Assembly: GCA_024233005.1 (NCBI GenBank)
Contig: JACKQE010000001.1
Span: forward strand, 620,001 to 684,000
Direction: 5' to 3'
DNA length: 64,000 nucleotides
Source of the DNA: Akkermansiaceae bacterium
GTDB lineage: Bacteria; Verrucomicrobiota; Verrucomicrobiia; Verrucomicrobiales; DEV007
The translations under genes and the position numbers were made by a program. Under the pieces are notes generated by a model. The model worked only from the letters and a program-made list of their open reading frames with translations, was not told the DNA's origin and did no database searches. Shown here piece by piece: positions 47,016 through 56,598 of this stretch. Position 1 is the first letter of the stretch. The number at the start of each line of letters is the position of its first letter.

Positions 47016-48515
47016 ATGAGCCCCGCTTGGAAAATCCTTGATCCATCCTCTCCCGAACCGGTGCGGGAGCACCAGTTGGGACTGAATCGGCGGCAGTTTT
47101 TTGGCCGCAGCGCGACTGGCATCGGAGTGGCGGCATTGGCGCAGTTGCTGGGCAAGGAGGGGCTGGTCGCGGCAGGAGAGAAGGGCCCGGGCAAGGGCTT
47201 GCCCGGTCTGCCGCACTTCGCCCCGAAGGCCAAGCGGGTGATTTACCTTTTCCAAAACGGGGCACCGACCCACGTCGATCTTTTTGACTACAAGCCCAAG
47301 CTGCATGAGCTGCACGGGACCCCCGTGCCGCAAGAGTATCTCGGCACCAAGCGTTTCAGCACCATGACGGGCGATCCCACAGGGAAGCTGATGCTGGAAC
47401 CGGTGGAGCCTTTCCAACAACATGGACAAAGCGGAGCCTGGGTGAGCGCGTTCCTGCCGCACACCGCGCAGGTGGCGGACGACCTGTGTTTCATCAAGAG
47501 CATGCACACCGATGCGGTGAATCATGCCCCGGCCATATCCTTCCTTCTCAGTGGGGCCCAGATTCCCGGACGGCCCACCCTGGGGGCCTGGTTAAATTAT
47601 GGTCTTGGTTCACCCACGCAGGAGTTGCCCGGATTTGTGGTCATGACCTCGGTCAGCAAGGGGACAAGTTGCGGCCAGATCTTTTACGACTTCTACTGGG
47701 GCAGCGGTTTTCTCCCGACCCGCTACCAGGGGGCGAAGTTCCGAGGCAGCCGGGAGCCCGTGCTCTACCTCTCCAATCCTGACGGCATGCCGCGGGAGCT
47801 GCGGCGAGGACTGCTCGACGATCTCGCGGCGATGAACCAGCTCAAGTTCCAGCAGTCCGGGGATCCCGAGATTCAGACCCGGATCGCCCAATATGAGATG
47901 GCCTACCGGATGCAGACCTCGGTGCCGGATCTGACCGACCTCTCCAGCGAACCCGACCACATTCTCGATATGTACGGGCCCCAAGTCCGCGAGCCGGGCA
48001 CGTTTGCCTACAATTGTCTGATGGCCCGGCGGCTCGCGGAACGCGGGGTGCCGTTTGTGCAGTGCATGCATGCCGGGTGGGACCAGCACAACAGCCTGAC
48101 CACCGAGCTCTACACCCAGTGCCGGGATACTGACCAGCCCAGTGCGGCGCTGGTGCGCGATCTGAAAATGCGGGGCATGCTGGAGGACACCCTCGTGATC
48201 TGGGGGGGGGAATTCGGTCGCACCCCTTTCATCCAGGGTGACATCACCAATCGTCCGCGTTGGGGACGAGACCACCACCCGTATGCCTTCACCGTCTGGA
48301 TGGCGGGTGGCGGCACCAAGCCGGGCCTCACCTATGGGGCCTCCGACGATCTTGGCATCAATGCGGTGGACCACCCCGTTCATGTCCACGATTTTCAGGC
48401 CACGGTCCTGCATCTGCTGGGCATTGATCACGAGCGGTTGACCTACCGGTTTCAGGGGCGCTACTTCCGGCTCACGGATGTCCACGGCACGGTAGTGCGG
48501 GATGTTCTGGCCTGA
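47016..48515 (+). CDS. DUF1501 protein, sulfatase-like, Tat-exported
   Basis: 499 residues from ATG 47016 (a GTG at 47010 overlaps the preceding stop). A twin-arginine-like signal 'LNRRQFFGRSATGIGVAALAQL' lies at about 20-42. The core has 'VIYLFQNGAPTHVDLFDYKP' and later 'VIWGGEFGRTPFIQG' and 'DHHPYAFTVWMAGGG', the DUF1501 alkaline-phosphatase-like fold. It is the constant partner of DUF1549/DUF1553 proteins. The pair probably acts in the periplasm on an unknown substrate. Confidence 0.88.
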   Translation: MSPAWKILDPSSPEPVREHQLGLNRRQFFGRSATGIGVAALAQLLGKEGLVAAGEKGPGKGLPGLPHFAPKAKRVIYLFQNGAPTHVDLFDYKPKLHELHGTPVPQEYLGTKRFSTMTGDPTGKLMLEPVEPFQQHGQSGAWVSAFLPHTAQVADDLCFIKSMHTDAVNHAPAISFLLSGAQIPGRPTLGAWLNYGLGSPTQELPGFVVMTSVSKGTSCGQIFYDFYWGSGFLPTRYQGAKFRGSREPVLYLSNPDGMPRELRRGLLDDLAAMNQLKFQQSGDPEIQTRIAQYEMAYRMQTSVPDLTDLSSEPDHILDMYGPQVREPGTFAYNCLMARRLAERGVPFVQCMHAGWDQHNSLTTELYTQCRDTDQPSAALVRDLKMRGMLEDTLVIWGGEFGRTPFIQGDITNRPRWGRDHHPYAFTVWMAGGGTKPGLTYGASDDLGINAVDHPVHVHDFQATVLHLLGIDHERLTYRFQGRYFRLTDVHGTVVRDVLA

Positions 48516-48572
48516 GAGGATGATCCCGGGGATGCCGGGTTTCGGGAGGTTTTCGTGCGGATGCTCCCAGGC

Positions 48573-48591
48573 GGGTGCGGAGGCCGCACCC
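48573..48591 (+). terminator. Hairpin downstream of the DUF1501 gene
   Basis: GGGTGCGG-agg-CCGCACCC is an 8-bp perfect stem 58 bases past the DUF1501 stop, followed by TTGCC rather than a full T-run. It may end the operon or stabilise the mRNA end. Confidence 0.4.
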
Positions 48592-48719
48592 TTGCCAAGA
48601 ACGGCAGTTCCTGTCAGACGGGGTTACTTTGCCGAGGAAAAAACCTCCTGCCGGGAAAAATATTCTAATAAATCAATATCGGGGCCGTTCAGGGAGGTAG
48701 AAACCCGCCGCAGCCATCG

Positions 48720-49337
48720 ATGATGTCAGCCCGCCCCACCCTCATGGATAGCCCTCCCCAGTTCCAACCATCTGCCGGAGGGGGAGACCGCCCGGAGTCC
48801 ACGGACGATGCCGGATCGTTCGAGCCATCCATGACCCTGGAGGCGGCGCGGACCGAACATGCCGCTGCTCTCACCGCCTACGCAGCCAGTCTGCTGCGGG
48901 GTGATTGGGATCACGCCCGTGATGTGGTGCAGGACGCCTTTGTGCGGTTGCACCGTCAGAGCGAGCGGGACGGCGGCTTTCCTTCACCCGCTGCCCATTT
49001 AAAACGGTGGCTCTACATGGTGACCCGGAACCGGGCCATCGATCTGCTGCGTAAAAATCGCCCTATGAATGCTTCCATTGATGTGACCACACTCTCCGTG
49101 AGCGATGCCTCGCCGGACCCCTCCGACGCCGCTGAGCGTCGCGATACTTATGCCCGCCTGGAGCGGGTTCTCGACCGCCTCCCGGAAAACCAGCGAGAGG
49201 TCATCCGATTGAAATTTCAAAGCGATCTGAGCTACCGCGAAATCGCGGAAATCACCAGCTTCAGCATCGGCAATGTCGGCTTTCTGCTCCACACCGGGCT
49301 GAAGCGTCTCCGCACCTTGATGGAGGCAGCCGGCTAA
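48720..49337 (+). CDS. ECF-type RNA polymerase sigma factor
   Basis: 205 residues. After an acidic, Pro-rich N-terminal tail (about 1-40), region 2 includes 'DWDHARDVVQDAFVRLHRQ' and 'LYMVTRNRAIDLLRKNR'. Region 4 is 'LPENQREVIRLKFQSDLSYREIAEI' (split here) with its helix-turn-helix. No region 1 or 3 is present, as in ECF factors. It lies 52 bases before a gene with an anti-sigma-like N-terminus, so the pair should form a sigma/anti-sigma switch that responds to an envelope signal. Confidence 0.93.
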   Translation: MMSARPTLMDSPPQFQPSAGGGDRPESTDDAGSFEPSMTLEAARTEHAAALTAYAASLLRGDWDHARDVVQDAFVRLHRQSERDGGFPSPAAHLKRWLYMVTRNRAIDLLRKNRPMNASIDVTTLSVSDASPDPSDAAERRDTYARLERVLDRLPENQREVIRLKFQSDLSYREIAEITSFSIGNVGFLLHTGLKRLRTLMEAAG

Positions 49338-49389
49338 TCCTTTCACTTTGTTTTCACCCCAATCTCCACCGACCCACTTTTGCCACGCC

Positions 49390-52146
49390 ATGAAACCTGA
49401 TGATTTGTTTGACCACGAAGACTCCACAGGAACCGGAGATCCGCGCCTCACGGCTTATGCCCTGGGGGAAATGACTCCTGAAGAAGCCCAAGCTTTTGCT
49501 GCCGGGATCGCGGACAATGCCGCGGCACTCGCCGAGGTGGCTGAAATCCGTTCGTTTGCCGAAATTCTGCGCGGCGAATTTGCGCGGGAATTGGCCGAGG
49601 CCGACCGGCCTGCCAATGTCGTGCCACTGCCCTTGCCGGGGACTCCTGCGGGACGCAAGGTGCGGCTCTGGGCGGGACTTGTGGCCGCCGCGGCCGCCAT
49701 GCTGGTTGCTGGAGTATGGCTCCGCCAGGAATGGGGCCGATCGACAGCTGGTTCCACCCTGATCGCGGAAAACACCCATCCGGCGGATGCCAGACGGATT
49801 CTCTCACCCACCAATGAGCTGTCCGATCTGGCGGGAGGGGAGATTTCCAAAGACTGGGGGATGCCGTTGGGAGAGGTGACGGAGATGTCGAAATTGGCCT
49901 CACCGGAAAGGTCGAGTGCGGCGCCCGCGGTATTGTCGGACCCTATTGGTGCGTTGGATGCCTTTGAAAAGAAAACTGATTCCGTCGCAGATTCCGGGGG
50001 CTCCGGTGTCACCGCGACCCCGGAACCGCTGGTGGTAATGACCAAACCGGCGCCCGCGGATCCCGTTGCCATTGCTCGGCCGCGTGGATTGGCTCTAACG
50101 AGCGATGGGGAATCGGTACAGTCGGCTCAGTCGAACGCTTCTGCGGCAAGCCTTGCCCAGATCCCGGGGAAGGTGAAGCCGGAAGACAGGGTATTGGTGG
50201 CTGCGGAAGAAATGCGGGGGGGGAAATCGCTCCAAACGGAAAGGTTCCGCTACCAAATGCCGTCCGCTGGAAGTGCCGCCCCCAACCCTGCCGAGCTTGA
50301 CGAAGCTGTCGCCCCAACTCCGGCGGCAGGTCCAGCGTCCTCACTGTCAGTGATCAACGCCCAGTCTGGATATATCGGAGAGGTGACGATGCCATTGGCA
50401 CACGCCCATCCCGCGTCTCCCAATCCCGTCGTCGACAAGGCGCCATCATTGAGAGAAGTGCCCGTGGTGGGGAGCCTTTTTGGAAAGGATATGGAAGGTG
50501 GGGAAGCCAACGGGCGTCCGGGATTCTCTACCCGGCCGAGCTCCCTGACCCCCCCCTCGGGACGCTATGCGCCAACGCAGGATCTGCCTTTCCAGAGTGC
50601 GTTGACCCAGGGAGTGTCCACTTTCTCCATCGACGTCGACACGGCCTCCTACACCACGATGAGGCGCCTCATTTTGGAATCCGGCCGGCTGCCGGAGCGC
50701 GATGCGGTGCGGGTGGAGGAAATGATCAACTATTTCCGCTATGCGTATCCCGCTCCAGATTGGCAGGCCGTCCAAAACGAGGGAGTGCAGCCATTTTCCC
50801 TTTCCGTGGACAGTGCCGCCGCGCCGTGGCAACCGGCCCATCGTCTGGTCCGGGTGGCCTTGAAAGGCGCTGAGGTGCGGGGCGAGCGCCCCGCGTCCAA
50901 TCTGGTCTTCCTCATTGACGTGTCGGGTTCGATGCAACCGGCCGACCGGTTGCCCCTGCTGCAGAAGTGCCTGCGGGAGTTCGCCGGCCAACTCACCGCC
51001 CGTGACCGGGTGACCCTGGTGGTATATGCCGGCAGCAGCGGGGAAGTGCTGGCCCCCACCCCGGGGAATGACCATGCCCGCATTCTCACCGCCATCGACG
51101 CCCTGAGCGCGGGTGGCTCGACCGCGGGGGCGGCCGGTCTCCAACTTGCCTATCAGCGGGCCCGGGAGACTTTCATCGAAGGCGGCGTGAACCGGGTTTT
51201 GCTTGCCACGGACGGGGATTTCAATGTCGGCCTGAGTTCAGATGAATCGTTGGTGGATCTGGTGGAGCGGGAGGCCAAATCCGGAATCAGCCTCACCGTG
51301 CTGGGAGTGGGGCAGGGGAATTTGAACGATTCCATGCTGGAAAAAATCACCAACAAAGGCAACGGCCAGTATCACTACATCGACCGCCCCTCCGAAGGGC
51401 ATCGCATTCTCGTCGAGCAGATGAGCGGGGCGCTCGTCACCATCGCCAAGGATGTGAAGATCCAGGTGGAGTTCAATCCCGGCCGGGTCGCTGCTTTCCG
51501 ACTGATCGGCTATGCCAACCGGGTGATGCCTCGGGAGCACTTCGAGGATGACACCAAGGACTCCGGGGACATCGGTGCGGGCCACACGGTGACCGCTTTC
51601 TACGAGGTGGTGCCAGTGGAGGCTGCCGGTCTCACGGCGAATGATCCCCGGCCCCAACTGGAGGGGCGTCGCTATGTCCAACCAGTGGAGCCCTCGGAGG
51701 GCTTACAGGCGAAGTCGATGGCTGAAAACCTCAGCCGGGTCGGGGCGAGACTGGTCGAAAGCGAGGAAATGATGACCGTAAGACTGCGCTACAAACAACC
51801 CGAAGGCAGCACCAGCAGGCTGATCGAGAGTGCCTTTGTGGACAAAGGGATTCCGTTTGAACAGTCGTCGGCAGATTTCCGCTTTGCGGTGGCGGTGGCT
51901 TCCTTCGGGATGCGTCTCCGCGGCACGGAATTCCCCGGTCCCGCGCCGCGTCCGGAAGATCTGGCACAGATGGTGGCCGCCGCCAATGCCGCCTCCCCCG
52001 GACTGGAGCCGGCGGAGCGGGGGCGTCGCGAGGAGTTCCTCCAGATCCTGCAGCGGGCCGCGGGTCTCCTGCCGGACCCCACTGGAGCCCCTCCGGCTCC
52101 CGGGGTGGGGGAGGATGTCCGCCGCAAACTGGAAGAACTGCGCTGA
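49390..52146 (+). CDS. Anti-sigma-like membrane protein fused to VWA/YfbK-DUF3520 domain
   Basis: 918 residues from ATG 49390. The N-terminus (about 1-75, 'LTAYALGEMTPEEAQAF') looks like a putative anti-sigma domain. A single membrane helix lies near 97-117 ('LWAGLVAAAAAMLVAGVWL'). A long low-complexity Ser/Ala/Pro region leads to a YfbK N-terminal block ('VSTFSIDVDTASYTTMRR'), then a von Willebrand A domain with a MIDAS site D510-V-S512-G-S514 in 'FLIDVSGSMQ'. DUF3520 closes the protein. The VWA part should lie in the periplasm and could sense a ligand, releasing the sigma factor encoded upstream. Confidence 0.88.
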   Translation: MKPDDLFDHEDSTGTGDPRLTAYALGEMTPEEAQAFAAGIADNAAALAEVAEIRSFAEILRGEFARELAEADRPANVVPLPLPGTPAGRKVRLWAGLVAAAAAMLVAGVWLRQEWGRSTAGSTLIAENTHPADARRILSPTNELSDLAGGEISKDWGMPLGEVTEMSKLASPERSSAAPAVLSDPIGALDAFEKKTDSVADSGGSGVTATPEPLVVMTKPAPADPVAIARPRGLALTSDGESVQSAQSNASAASLAQIPGKVKPEDRVLVAAEEMRGGKSLQTERFRYQMPSAGSAAPNPAELDEAVAPTPAAGPASSLSVINAQSGYIGEVTMPLAHAHPASPNPVVDKAPSLREVPVVGSLFGKDMEGGEANGRPGFSTRPSSLTPPSGRYAPTQDLPFQSALTQGVSTFSIDVDTASYTTMRRLILESGRLPERDAVRVEEMINYFRYAYPAPDWQAVQNEGVQPFSLSVDSAAAPWQPAHRLVRVALKGAEVRGERPASNLVFLIDVSGSMQPADRLPLLQKCLREFAGQLTARDRVTLVVYAGSSGEVLAPTPGNDHARILTAIDALSAGGSTAGAAGLQLAYQRARETFIEGGVNRVLLATDGDFNVGLSSDESLVDLVEREAKSGISLTVLGVGQGNLNDSMLEKITNKGNGQYHYIDRPSEGHRILVEQMSGALVTIAKDVKIQVEFNPGRVAAFRLIGYANRVMPREHFEDDTKDSGDIGAGHTVTAFYEVVPVEAAGLTANDPRPQLEGRRYVQPVEPSEGLQAKSMAENLSRVGARLVESEEMMTVRLRYKQPEGSTSRLIESAFVDKGIPFEQSSADFRFAVAVASFGMRLRGTEFPGPAPRPEDLAQMVAAANAASPGLEPAERGRREEFLQILQRAAGLLPDPTGAPPAPGVGEDVRRKLEELR

Positions 52147-52176
52147 GTCCCACAGGCTTCCGGTCGGGGTGCGCAA

Positions 52177-52206
52177 GGTCTCCGGGAGGTCCCGGAGGCC
52201 TTTTTT
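52177..52206 (+). terminator. Strong intrinsic terminator after the sigma/VWA pair
   Basis: GGTCTCCGGGA...TCCCGGAGGCC forms a near-perfect stem at 52177-52200 followed by TTTTTT (52201-52206). It lies 30 bases after the VWA gene stop and separates it from hslO. Confidence 0.9.
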
Positions 52207-52275
52207 CCTCGGTGACAGAACCGTTTGTCCGGTGGCGTTTCCGCTTTGGCTGTGCGAGCGTGTGACGTCGCCGCC

Positions 52276-53073
52276 ATGCCCGAGGATTCCCAGACCATCG
52301 CTGTAGAAAACGAGTCCATCGAGATCCGTTGCCATTTCATCCGCCACCGCAATGCCCTCCTCGTCCGGGGGCAGTTCACCCCGCTTTACACCGATCATTA
52401 TCTCCACCTCATGCAGCATGGGCTGCGCTACCCGGCCGAAGCCGACCAGTTTCTCAAGGATGGCCTGACCGCTTTGACCCTCCACCTGGCCTCCCGTCCG
52501 CGCAACGAAACCGTGGCTTGGACGCTGCACCAACAGAATCCACCGAGGAATTTCTTCATCACCGGAAGCAGCGTGACCGGTGCGGTGACTGGTCGGGTTT
52601 TTCTCGACGGGGTCAAAGAGCATGCCTCGAACCTCTTTTACAGCCAGACGACCAGTGAAGGCAAAGAGCCCCGGGTCAGCGTGGTGGAGTTTGAAGAAAC
52701 GTCGGCCTTTGCCGCCGTGGAATCCTTCTACCGGCAGAGCGAGCAGCGACCGGCGCGCTATTTCTGTGGTGACGATGAGTCCTTTGCCATGCTGAGCGCG
52801 CAGCCGGATTGTGACCTGCCCTGGTTTTTTGGACTCAATGAAGACGACATTCGCCGGATCGATGAAGTGGAGGAGCTGAGTCTTTTGGAGACCCGGGCCT
52901 ACCGGTTTGATTGTGGCTGCGATCTCGAGCGCATTCTCCCTGCGGTGGCCCGGCTCACGGGGGCCACGCTGGAAGAACTCTTCGAAAGCGGGGAGGCGAT
53001 CAAGGTCGAATGCCCCCGGTGTGGCGCAAAATATGAGGTGGACCGAAAGGATTTGCCGGGCGGAAATCTTTGA
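52276..53073 (+). CDS. hslO: Hsp33 redox-regulated chaperone
   Basis: 265 residues from ATG 52276; the open frame upstream to 52225 overlaps the terminator region. The C-terminal zinc redox switch is complete: C213-G-C215 and C246-P-R-C249. The N-terminal domain has the conserved 'GQFTPLYTDHYLHLMQHG' region in diverged form. Reduced Hsp33 holds zinc and is idle; oxidative stress plus unfolding releases zinc and exposes a holdase surface. It lies about 100 bases ahead of the transglutaminase cluster on the same strand and might be co-transcribed. Confidence 0.9.
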   Translation: MPEDSQTIAVENESIEIRCHFIRHRNALLVRGQFTPLYTDHYLHLMQHGLRYPAEADQFLKDGLTALTLHLASRPRNETVAWTLHQQNPPRNFFITGSSVTGAVTGRVFLDGVKEHASNLFYSQTTSEGKEPRVSVVEFEETSAFAAVESFYRQSEQRPARYFCGDDESFAMLSAQPDCDLPWFFGLNEDDIRRIDEVEELSLLETRAYRFDCGCDLERILPAVARLTGATLEELFESGEAIKVECPRCGAKYEVDRKDLPGGNL

Positions 53074-53174
53074 TTTCCTGCCCGTCTGGAATGTTCCGGC
53101 ATTGTCATTATCAAAATGCTGGCACGGGGCCTGCTTAGATGATGGTAGTTTCCTGGGTTCAGGAACTTTCCTCC

Positions 53175-56100
53175 ATGTCCATCCACGTCGCCTTACGTCA
53201 CGCCACGACCTACCGTTTTGACCGGCCGGTCAGTCTGTCGCCGCATTCCATCAGGCTTCGGCCCGCGCCGCACTGCCGTGCGCAGGTCCTGGGCTATTCG
53301 CTCCGGGTCAGCCCGCAGCCCCACTTCCTGAATTGGCTTCAGGATCCCCAGTCCAACCACGTGGCCCGACTTGTCTTTCCGGAAAAGGCCACCGAGTTCC
53401 GTGTTGAAGTCGACTTGGTGGTTGAAATGGCGGTTTACAATCCGTTCGATTTTTTCCTGGAGAAAGAAGCGGAAACCTATCCCTTCACCTATGATCCCAT
53501 CCTGGTGCATGAACTGGCCCCCTTCCGGCAGGTTCTGCCCGCGACAAGCCGGCTCCGGGAGTATGTCGCCGCGATGCACCAGAAACACGGCGAAAAAGAG
53601 ACGGCCCCGAGAACGATCGATTTCCTGGTGGCGCTGAACCGGGCGGTCAATCAGGAGGTTCGCTACCTGATCCGACTGGAACCCGGAGTGCAAACCCCGG
53701 AGGAAACGCTGGCCCGGGGGAGCGGTTCCTGCCGGGACTCCGCGTGGCTGCTGTGCCAGATGCTCCGCCATCTCGGCATCGCAGCCCGCTTTGTCAGTGG
53801 CTATCTTATTCAGCTCAAGCCTGATGAGGTGCCGCTGGATGGTCCTGCGGGCGCGAGTGAAGATTTCACGGACCTTCATGCCTGGTGTGAAGCTTACTTG
53901 CCCGGAGCAGGCTGGATCGGTCTGGACCCGACTTCGGGTCTGTTGGCCGGGGAGGGGCACATCCCACTGGCGGCGACTCCCGATCCTGGCAGTGCCGCGC
54001 CGATCAGCGGGATGACTGACAAATGCGAAGTCGAGTTTGACTTTGAAATGTCAGTGACCCGCATCCAGGAGTCCCCGCGGGTCACGAAGCCCTACACCGA
54101 GCATCAATGGGCCGCCATTGAATCTCTGGGGCACCGCATCGACGCGCAACTCGGGGAGGATGATGTTCGGCTCACCATGGGGGGCGAGCCGACCTTTGTC
54201 AGCATCGATGACATGGAAGGCGCCGAGTGGAACATGGAGGCGGTTGGTCCGACCAAGCGCCTCCTCGCCAGCGATCTGCTGCGCCGCCTGCGGGGACGGT
54301 TTGCTCCGGGAGGGCTGCTTTTTCATGGCCAGGGGAAATGGTATCCCGGTGAAATGCTGCCCAGATGGGCGCTGGCGGTGTATTGGCGGCGGGATGGGCA
54401 ACCCATTTGGCGCGATCCTGCTCTGCTTGCGGACGATGCCCAGAGTTACGGACATGATGAAAAGGATGCCCGTCGCTTTGGACTGGCGCTGGCGCTGGCG
54501 CTGGGCGTCGATCCTCGCTTTCTCATGCAGGGGCATGAAGATGCCTTTTACTACCTCTGGAAAGAGCGCCGCCTGCCGGTGAATGTGGATCCCTTCGAGT
54601 CGAATCTGAAAGACCCGCTGGAGCGGGAGCGTCTGGCGAGGATTTTCGGGCAGGGTCTCGACAAGATCATTGGGTATGCGCTGCCTCTGCGCCGTCAGCG
54701 GGTGGAAGGTCATGCCGTGTGGGAGAGTGGGCCTTGGTTTCTGCGCGATGAACGGCTTTACCTTATTCCGGGGGATTCTCCGATGGGATACCGCTTGCCT
54801 CTGGACAGTCTGCCTTGGGTCAGTGAGGCGGATTTTCCGTGGGTGCATCCGCCCGATCCTTCGCATGACCGCGAAGCTCTGCCACCGCAGTTTTTCAGCC
54901 GGGTGAATTATTTGCGTGCCGCCTCGGGAGGCATTGACTCCTACCTAGCCGACATGGAAGCATCCGGCCGTTGGACAGGGCCCGAGTCCCGCATTCCCGG
55001 GCCGCAAGAATCCGCCGCCTGGCTGACCCGGACCGCCATGTGTTTCGAGGCCCGCGAAGGCCGGTTGCACGTCTTCATGCCCCCCGTGGCAGACACGGAA
55101 GACTACCTGGACCTTATCGCTGCGATCGAAGACACGGCGGCGGCCTTGCATCTTCCGGTCATTATTGAGGGCACGCCGCCTCCCTACGATGCCAGACTCC
55201 GAGTCATCAAGGTGACTCCCGACCCAGGGGTCATCGAAGTGAACCTCCAACCTGCCTACGATTGGAAGGAACTGGTTCACAACACCACCACTCTCTACGA
55301 GGAAGCCCGCCAATCTCGCCTTGGCACCGAGAAATACCTCATCGATGGGCGGCATACCGGGACCGGAGGGGGGAACCATATCGTCATCGGAGGAGAAACG
55401 CCCGCGCATTCTCCGCTGCTCCGCCGACCGGACCTCCTGCGATCCTTGGTGGCTTTCTGGCACAATCATCCGTCCCTGAGCTTTCTTTTCAGTGGTCTTT
55501 TCATCGGGCCCACAAGCCAGCATCCCCGGGTCGATGAAGCGAGACTCGACAGTCTGGCGGAACTGGAATTGGCTTTCCGCCAAGTGCCCGATCACGGTCA
55601 GGTGCCTCCTTGGTTGGTCGACCGGCTTTTCCGGAATCTGCTCGTCGATTCGACTGGGAACACCCACCGGACGGAGTTCTGCATCGACAAACTCTATTCC
55701 CCCGACTCCTCCACTGGTCGTCTGGGCCTGCTGGAAATGCGTGGCTTCGAAATGCCGCCTCATGCCCGCATGAGTCTGGCCCAGCACCTCCTCCTGCGAG
55801 CGGCGATCGCCCGCTTTTGGCGTCAGCCCTACAATCAGGAACTCGTCCGCTGGGGGACGGGACTGCACGACCGCTTCATGCTGCCGCATTTCGTTTGGAG
55901 CGACTTCTGTGATGTCCTCGAGGACATGCAGGAACACGGGTTCCCTCTGTCGGAGGAGTGGTTCGCTCCCCACTTTGAATTCCGCTTCCCCCGCATCGGG
56001 GATCATTCGCTGTGGAATCTCTGGCTGGAATTCCGCACCGCGTTGGAACCCTGGCATGTGCTGGGCGAAGAATCTGCGGCCGGGGCCACCTCCCGTCATG

Positions 56101-56525
56101 TTGACAGTTCCCTGGAACGGCTTCAGGTCAAAGTGCGGGGTCTGGTTCCGGGACGCCATGTCCTGGCCTGCAACGGTAGGGCTCTGCCTCTCCATCCCAC
56201 CGGAACGGTGGGAGAATTTGTCGCGGGGGTGCGCTACCGGGCCTGGCAGCCTCCGCGCTGCCTTCAGCCCACCATCGGGGTGCACAGCCCACTGGTCTTC
56301 GATCTTCTCGACTCGTGGAGTGGCCGCAGTCTGGGAGGCTGCCAATACCATGTCTCCCACCCCGGGGGCCGGGGCTACGACACCTTTCCGGTCAATGCCT
56401 ATGAGGCCGAGGCGAGAAGATTGTCGCGGTTCTTCCCCATGGGGCACTCCCCTGGTCCGGTGACGGTGCCGAAGGTGTCGATTGACCGGGACTTTCCCTT
56501 TACGCTTGACCTGAGAAAGGCATAG
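53175..56525 (+). CDS. Transglutaminase-like protease domain fused to DUF2126 (circularly permuted ATP-grasp-like)
   Basis: 1116 residues from ATG 53175 (MSIHVALRHATTYRFDR). An N-terminal bacterial transglutaminase-associated beta domain (about 1-150) precedes a transglutaminase-like core with triad Cys186 ('GSGSCRDSAWL'), His235 ('DLHAWCEAYL') and Asp251 ('GLDPTSG'). DUF2126 begins near residue 330 with 'LTMGGEPTFVSIDDMEG' and fills the rest. Family studies place such fusions with circularly permuted ATP-grasp and alpha-E proteins in predicted peptide synthesis or modification systems. It is the first of three such genes here. Confidence 0.9.
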   Translation: MSIHVALRHATTYRFDRPVSLSPHSIRLRPAPHCRAQVLGYSLRVSPQPHFLNWLQDPQSNHVARLVFPEKATEFRVEVDLVVEMAVYNPFDFFLEKEAETYPFTYDPILVHELAPFRQVLPATSRLREYVAAMHQKHGEKETAPRTIDFLVALNRAVNQEVRYLIRLEPGVQTPEETLARGSGSCRDSAWLLCQMLRHLGIAARFVSGYLIQLKPDEVPLDGPAGASEDFTDLHAWCEAYLPGAGWIGLDPTSGLLAGEGHIPLAATPDPGSAAPISGMTDKCEVEFDFEMSVTRIQESPRVTKPYTEHQWAAIESLGHRIDAQLGEDDVRLTMGGEPTFVSIDDMEGAEWNMEAVGPTKRLLASDLLRRLRGRFAPGGLLFHGQGKWYPGEMLPRWALAVYWRRDGQPIWRDPALLADDAQSYGHDEKDARRFGLALALALGVDPRFLMQGHEDAFYYLWKERRLPVNVDPFESNLKDPLERERLARIFGQGLDKIIGYALPLRRQRVEGHAVWESGPWFLRDERLYLIPGDSPMGYRLPLDSLPWVSEADFPWVHPPDPSHDREALPPQFFSRVNYLRAASGGIDSYLADMEASGRWTGPESRIPGPQESAAWLTRTAMCFEAREGRLHVFMPPVADTEDYLDLIAAIEDTAAALHLPVIIEGTPPPYDARLRVIKVTPDPGVIEVNLQPAYDWKELVHNTTTLYEEARQSRLGTEKYLIDGRHTGTGGGNHIVIGGETPAHSPLLRRPDLLRSLVAFWHNHPSLSFLFSGLFIGPTSQHPRVDEARLDSLAELELAFRQVPDHGQVPPWLVDRLFRNLLVDSTGNTHRTEFCIDKLYSPDSSTGRLGLLEMRGFEMPPHARMSLAQHLLLRAAIARFWRQPYNQELVRWGTGLHDRFMLPHFVWSDFCDVLEDMQEHGFPLSEEWFAPHFEFRFPRIGDHSLWNLWLEFRTALEPWHVLGEESAAGATSRHVDSSLERLQVKVRGLVPGRHVLACNGRALPLHPTGTVGEFVAGVRYRAWQPPRCLQPTIGVHSPLVFDLLDSWSGRSLGGCQYHVSHPGGRGYDTFPVNAYEAEARRLSRFFPMGHSPGPVTVPKVSIDRDFPFTLDLRKA

Positions 56526-56598
56526 TTCCTTGATGCCAGTCCGTCCCTCTGTTGGCTTTCCCGGCAATTGAGGACACAATGGGGTGCATTACCGACCC

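Noticed and set aside
54945..56579. 544-codon minus-strand frame
   Set aside because: Antisense to the DUF2126 part of the transglutaminase fusion, whose motifs are well conserved.
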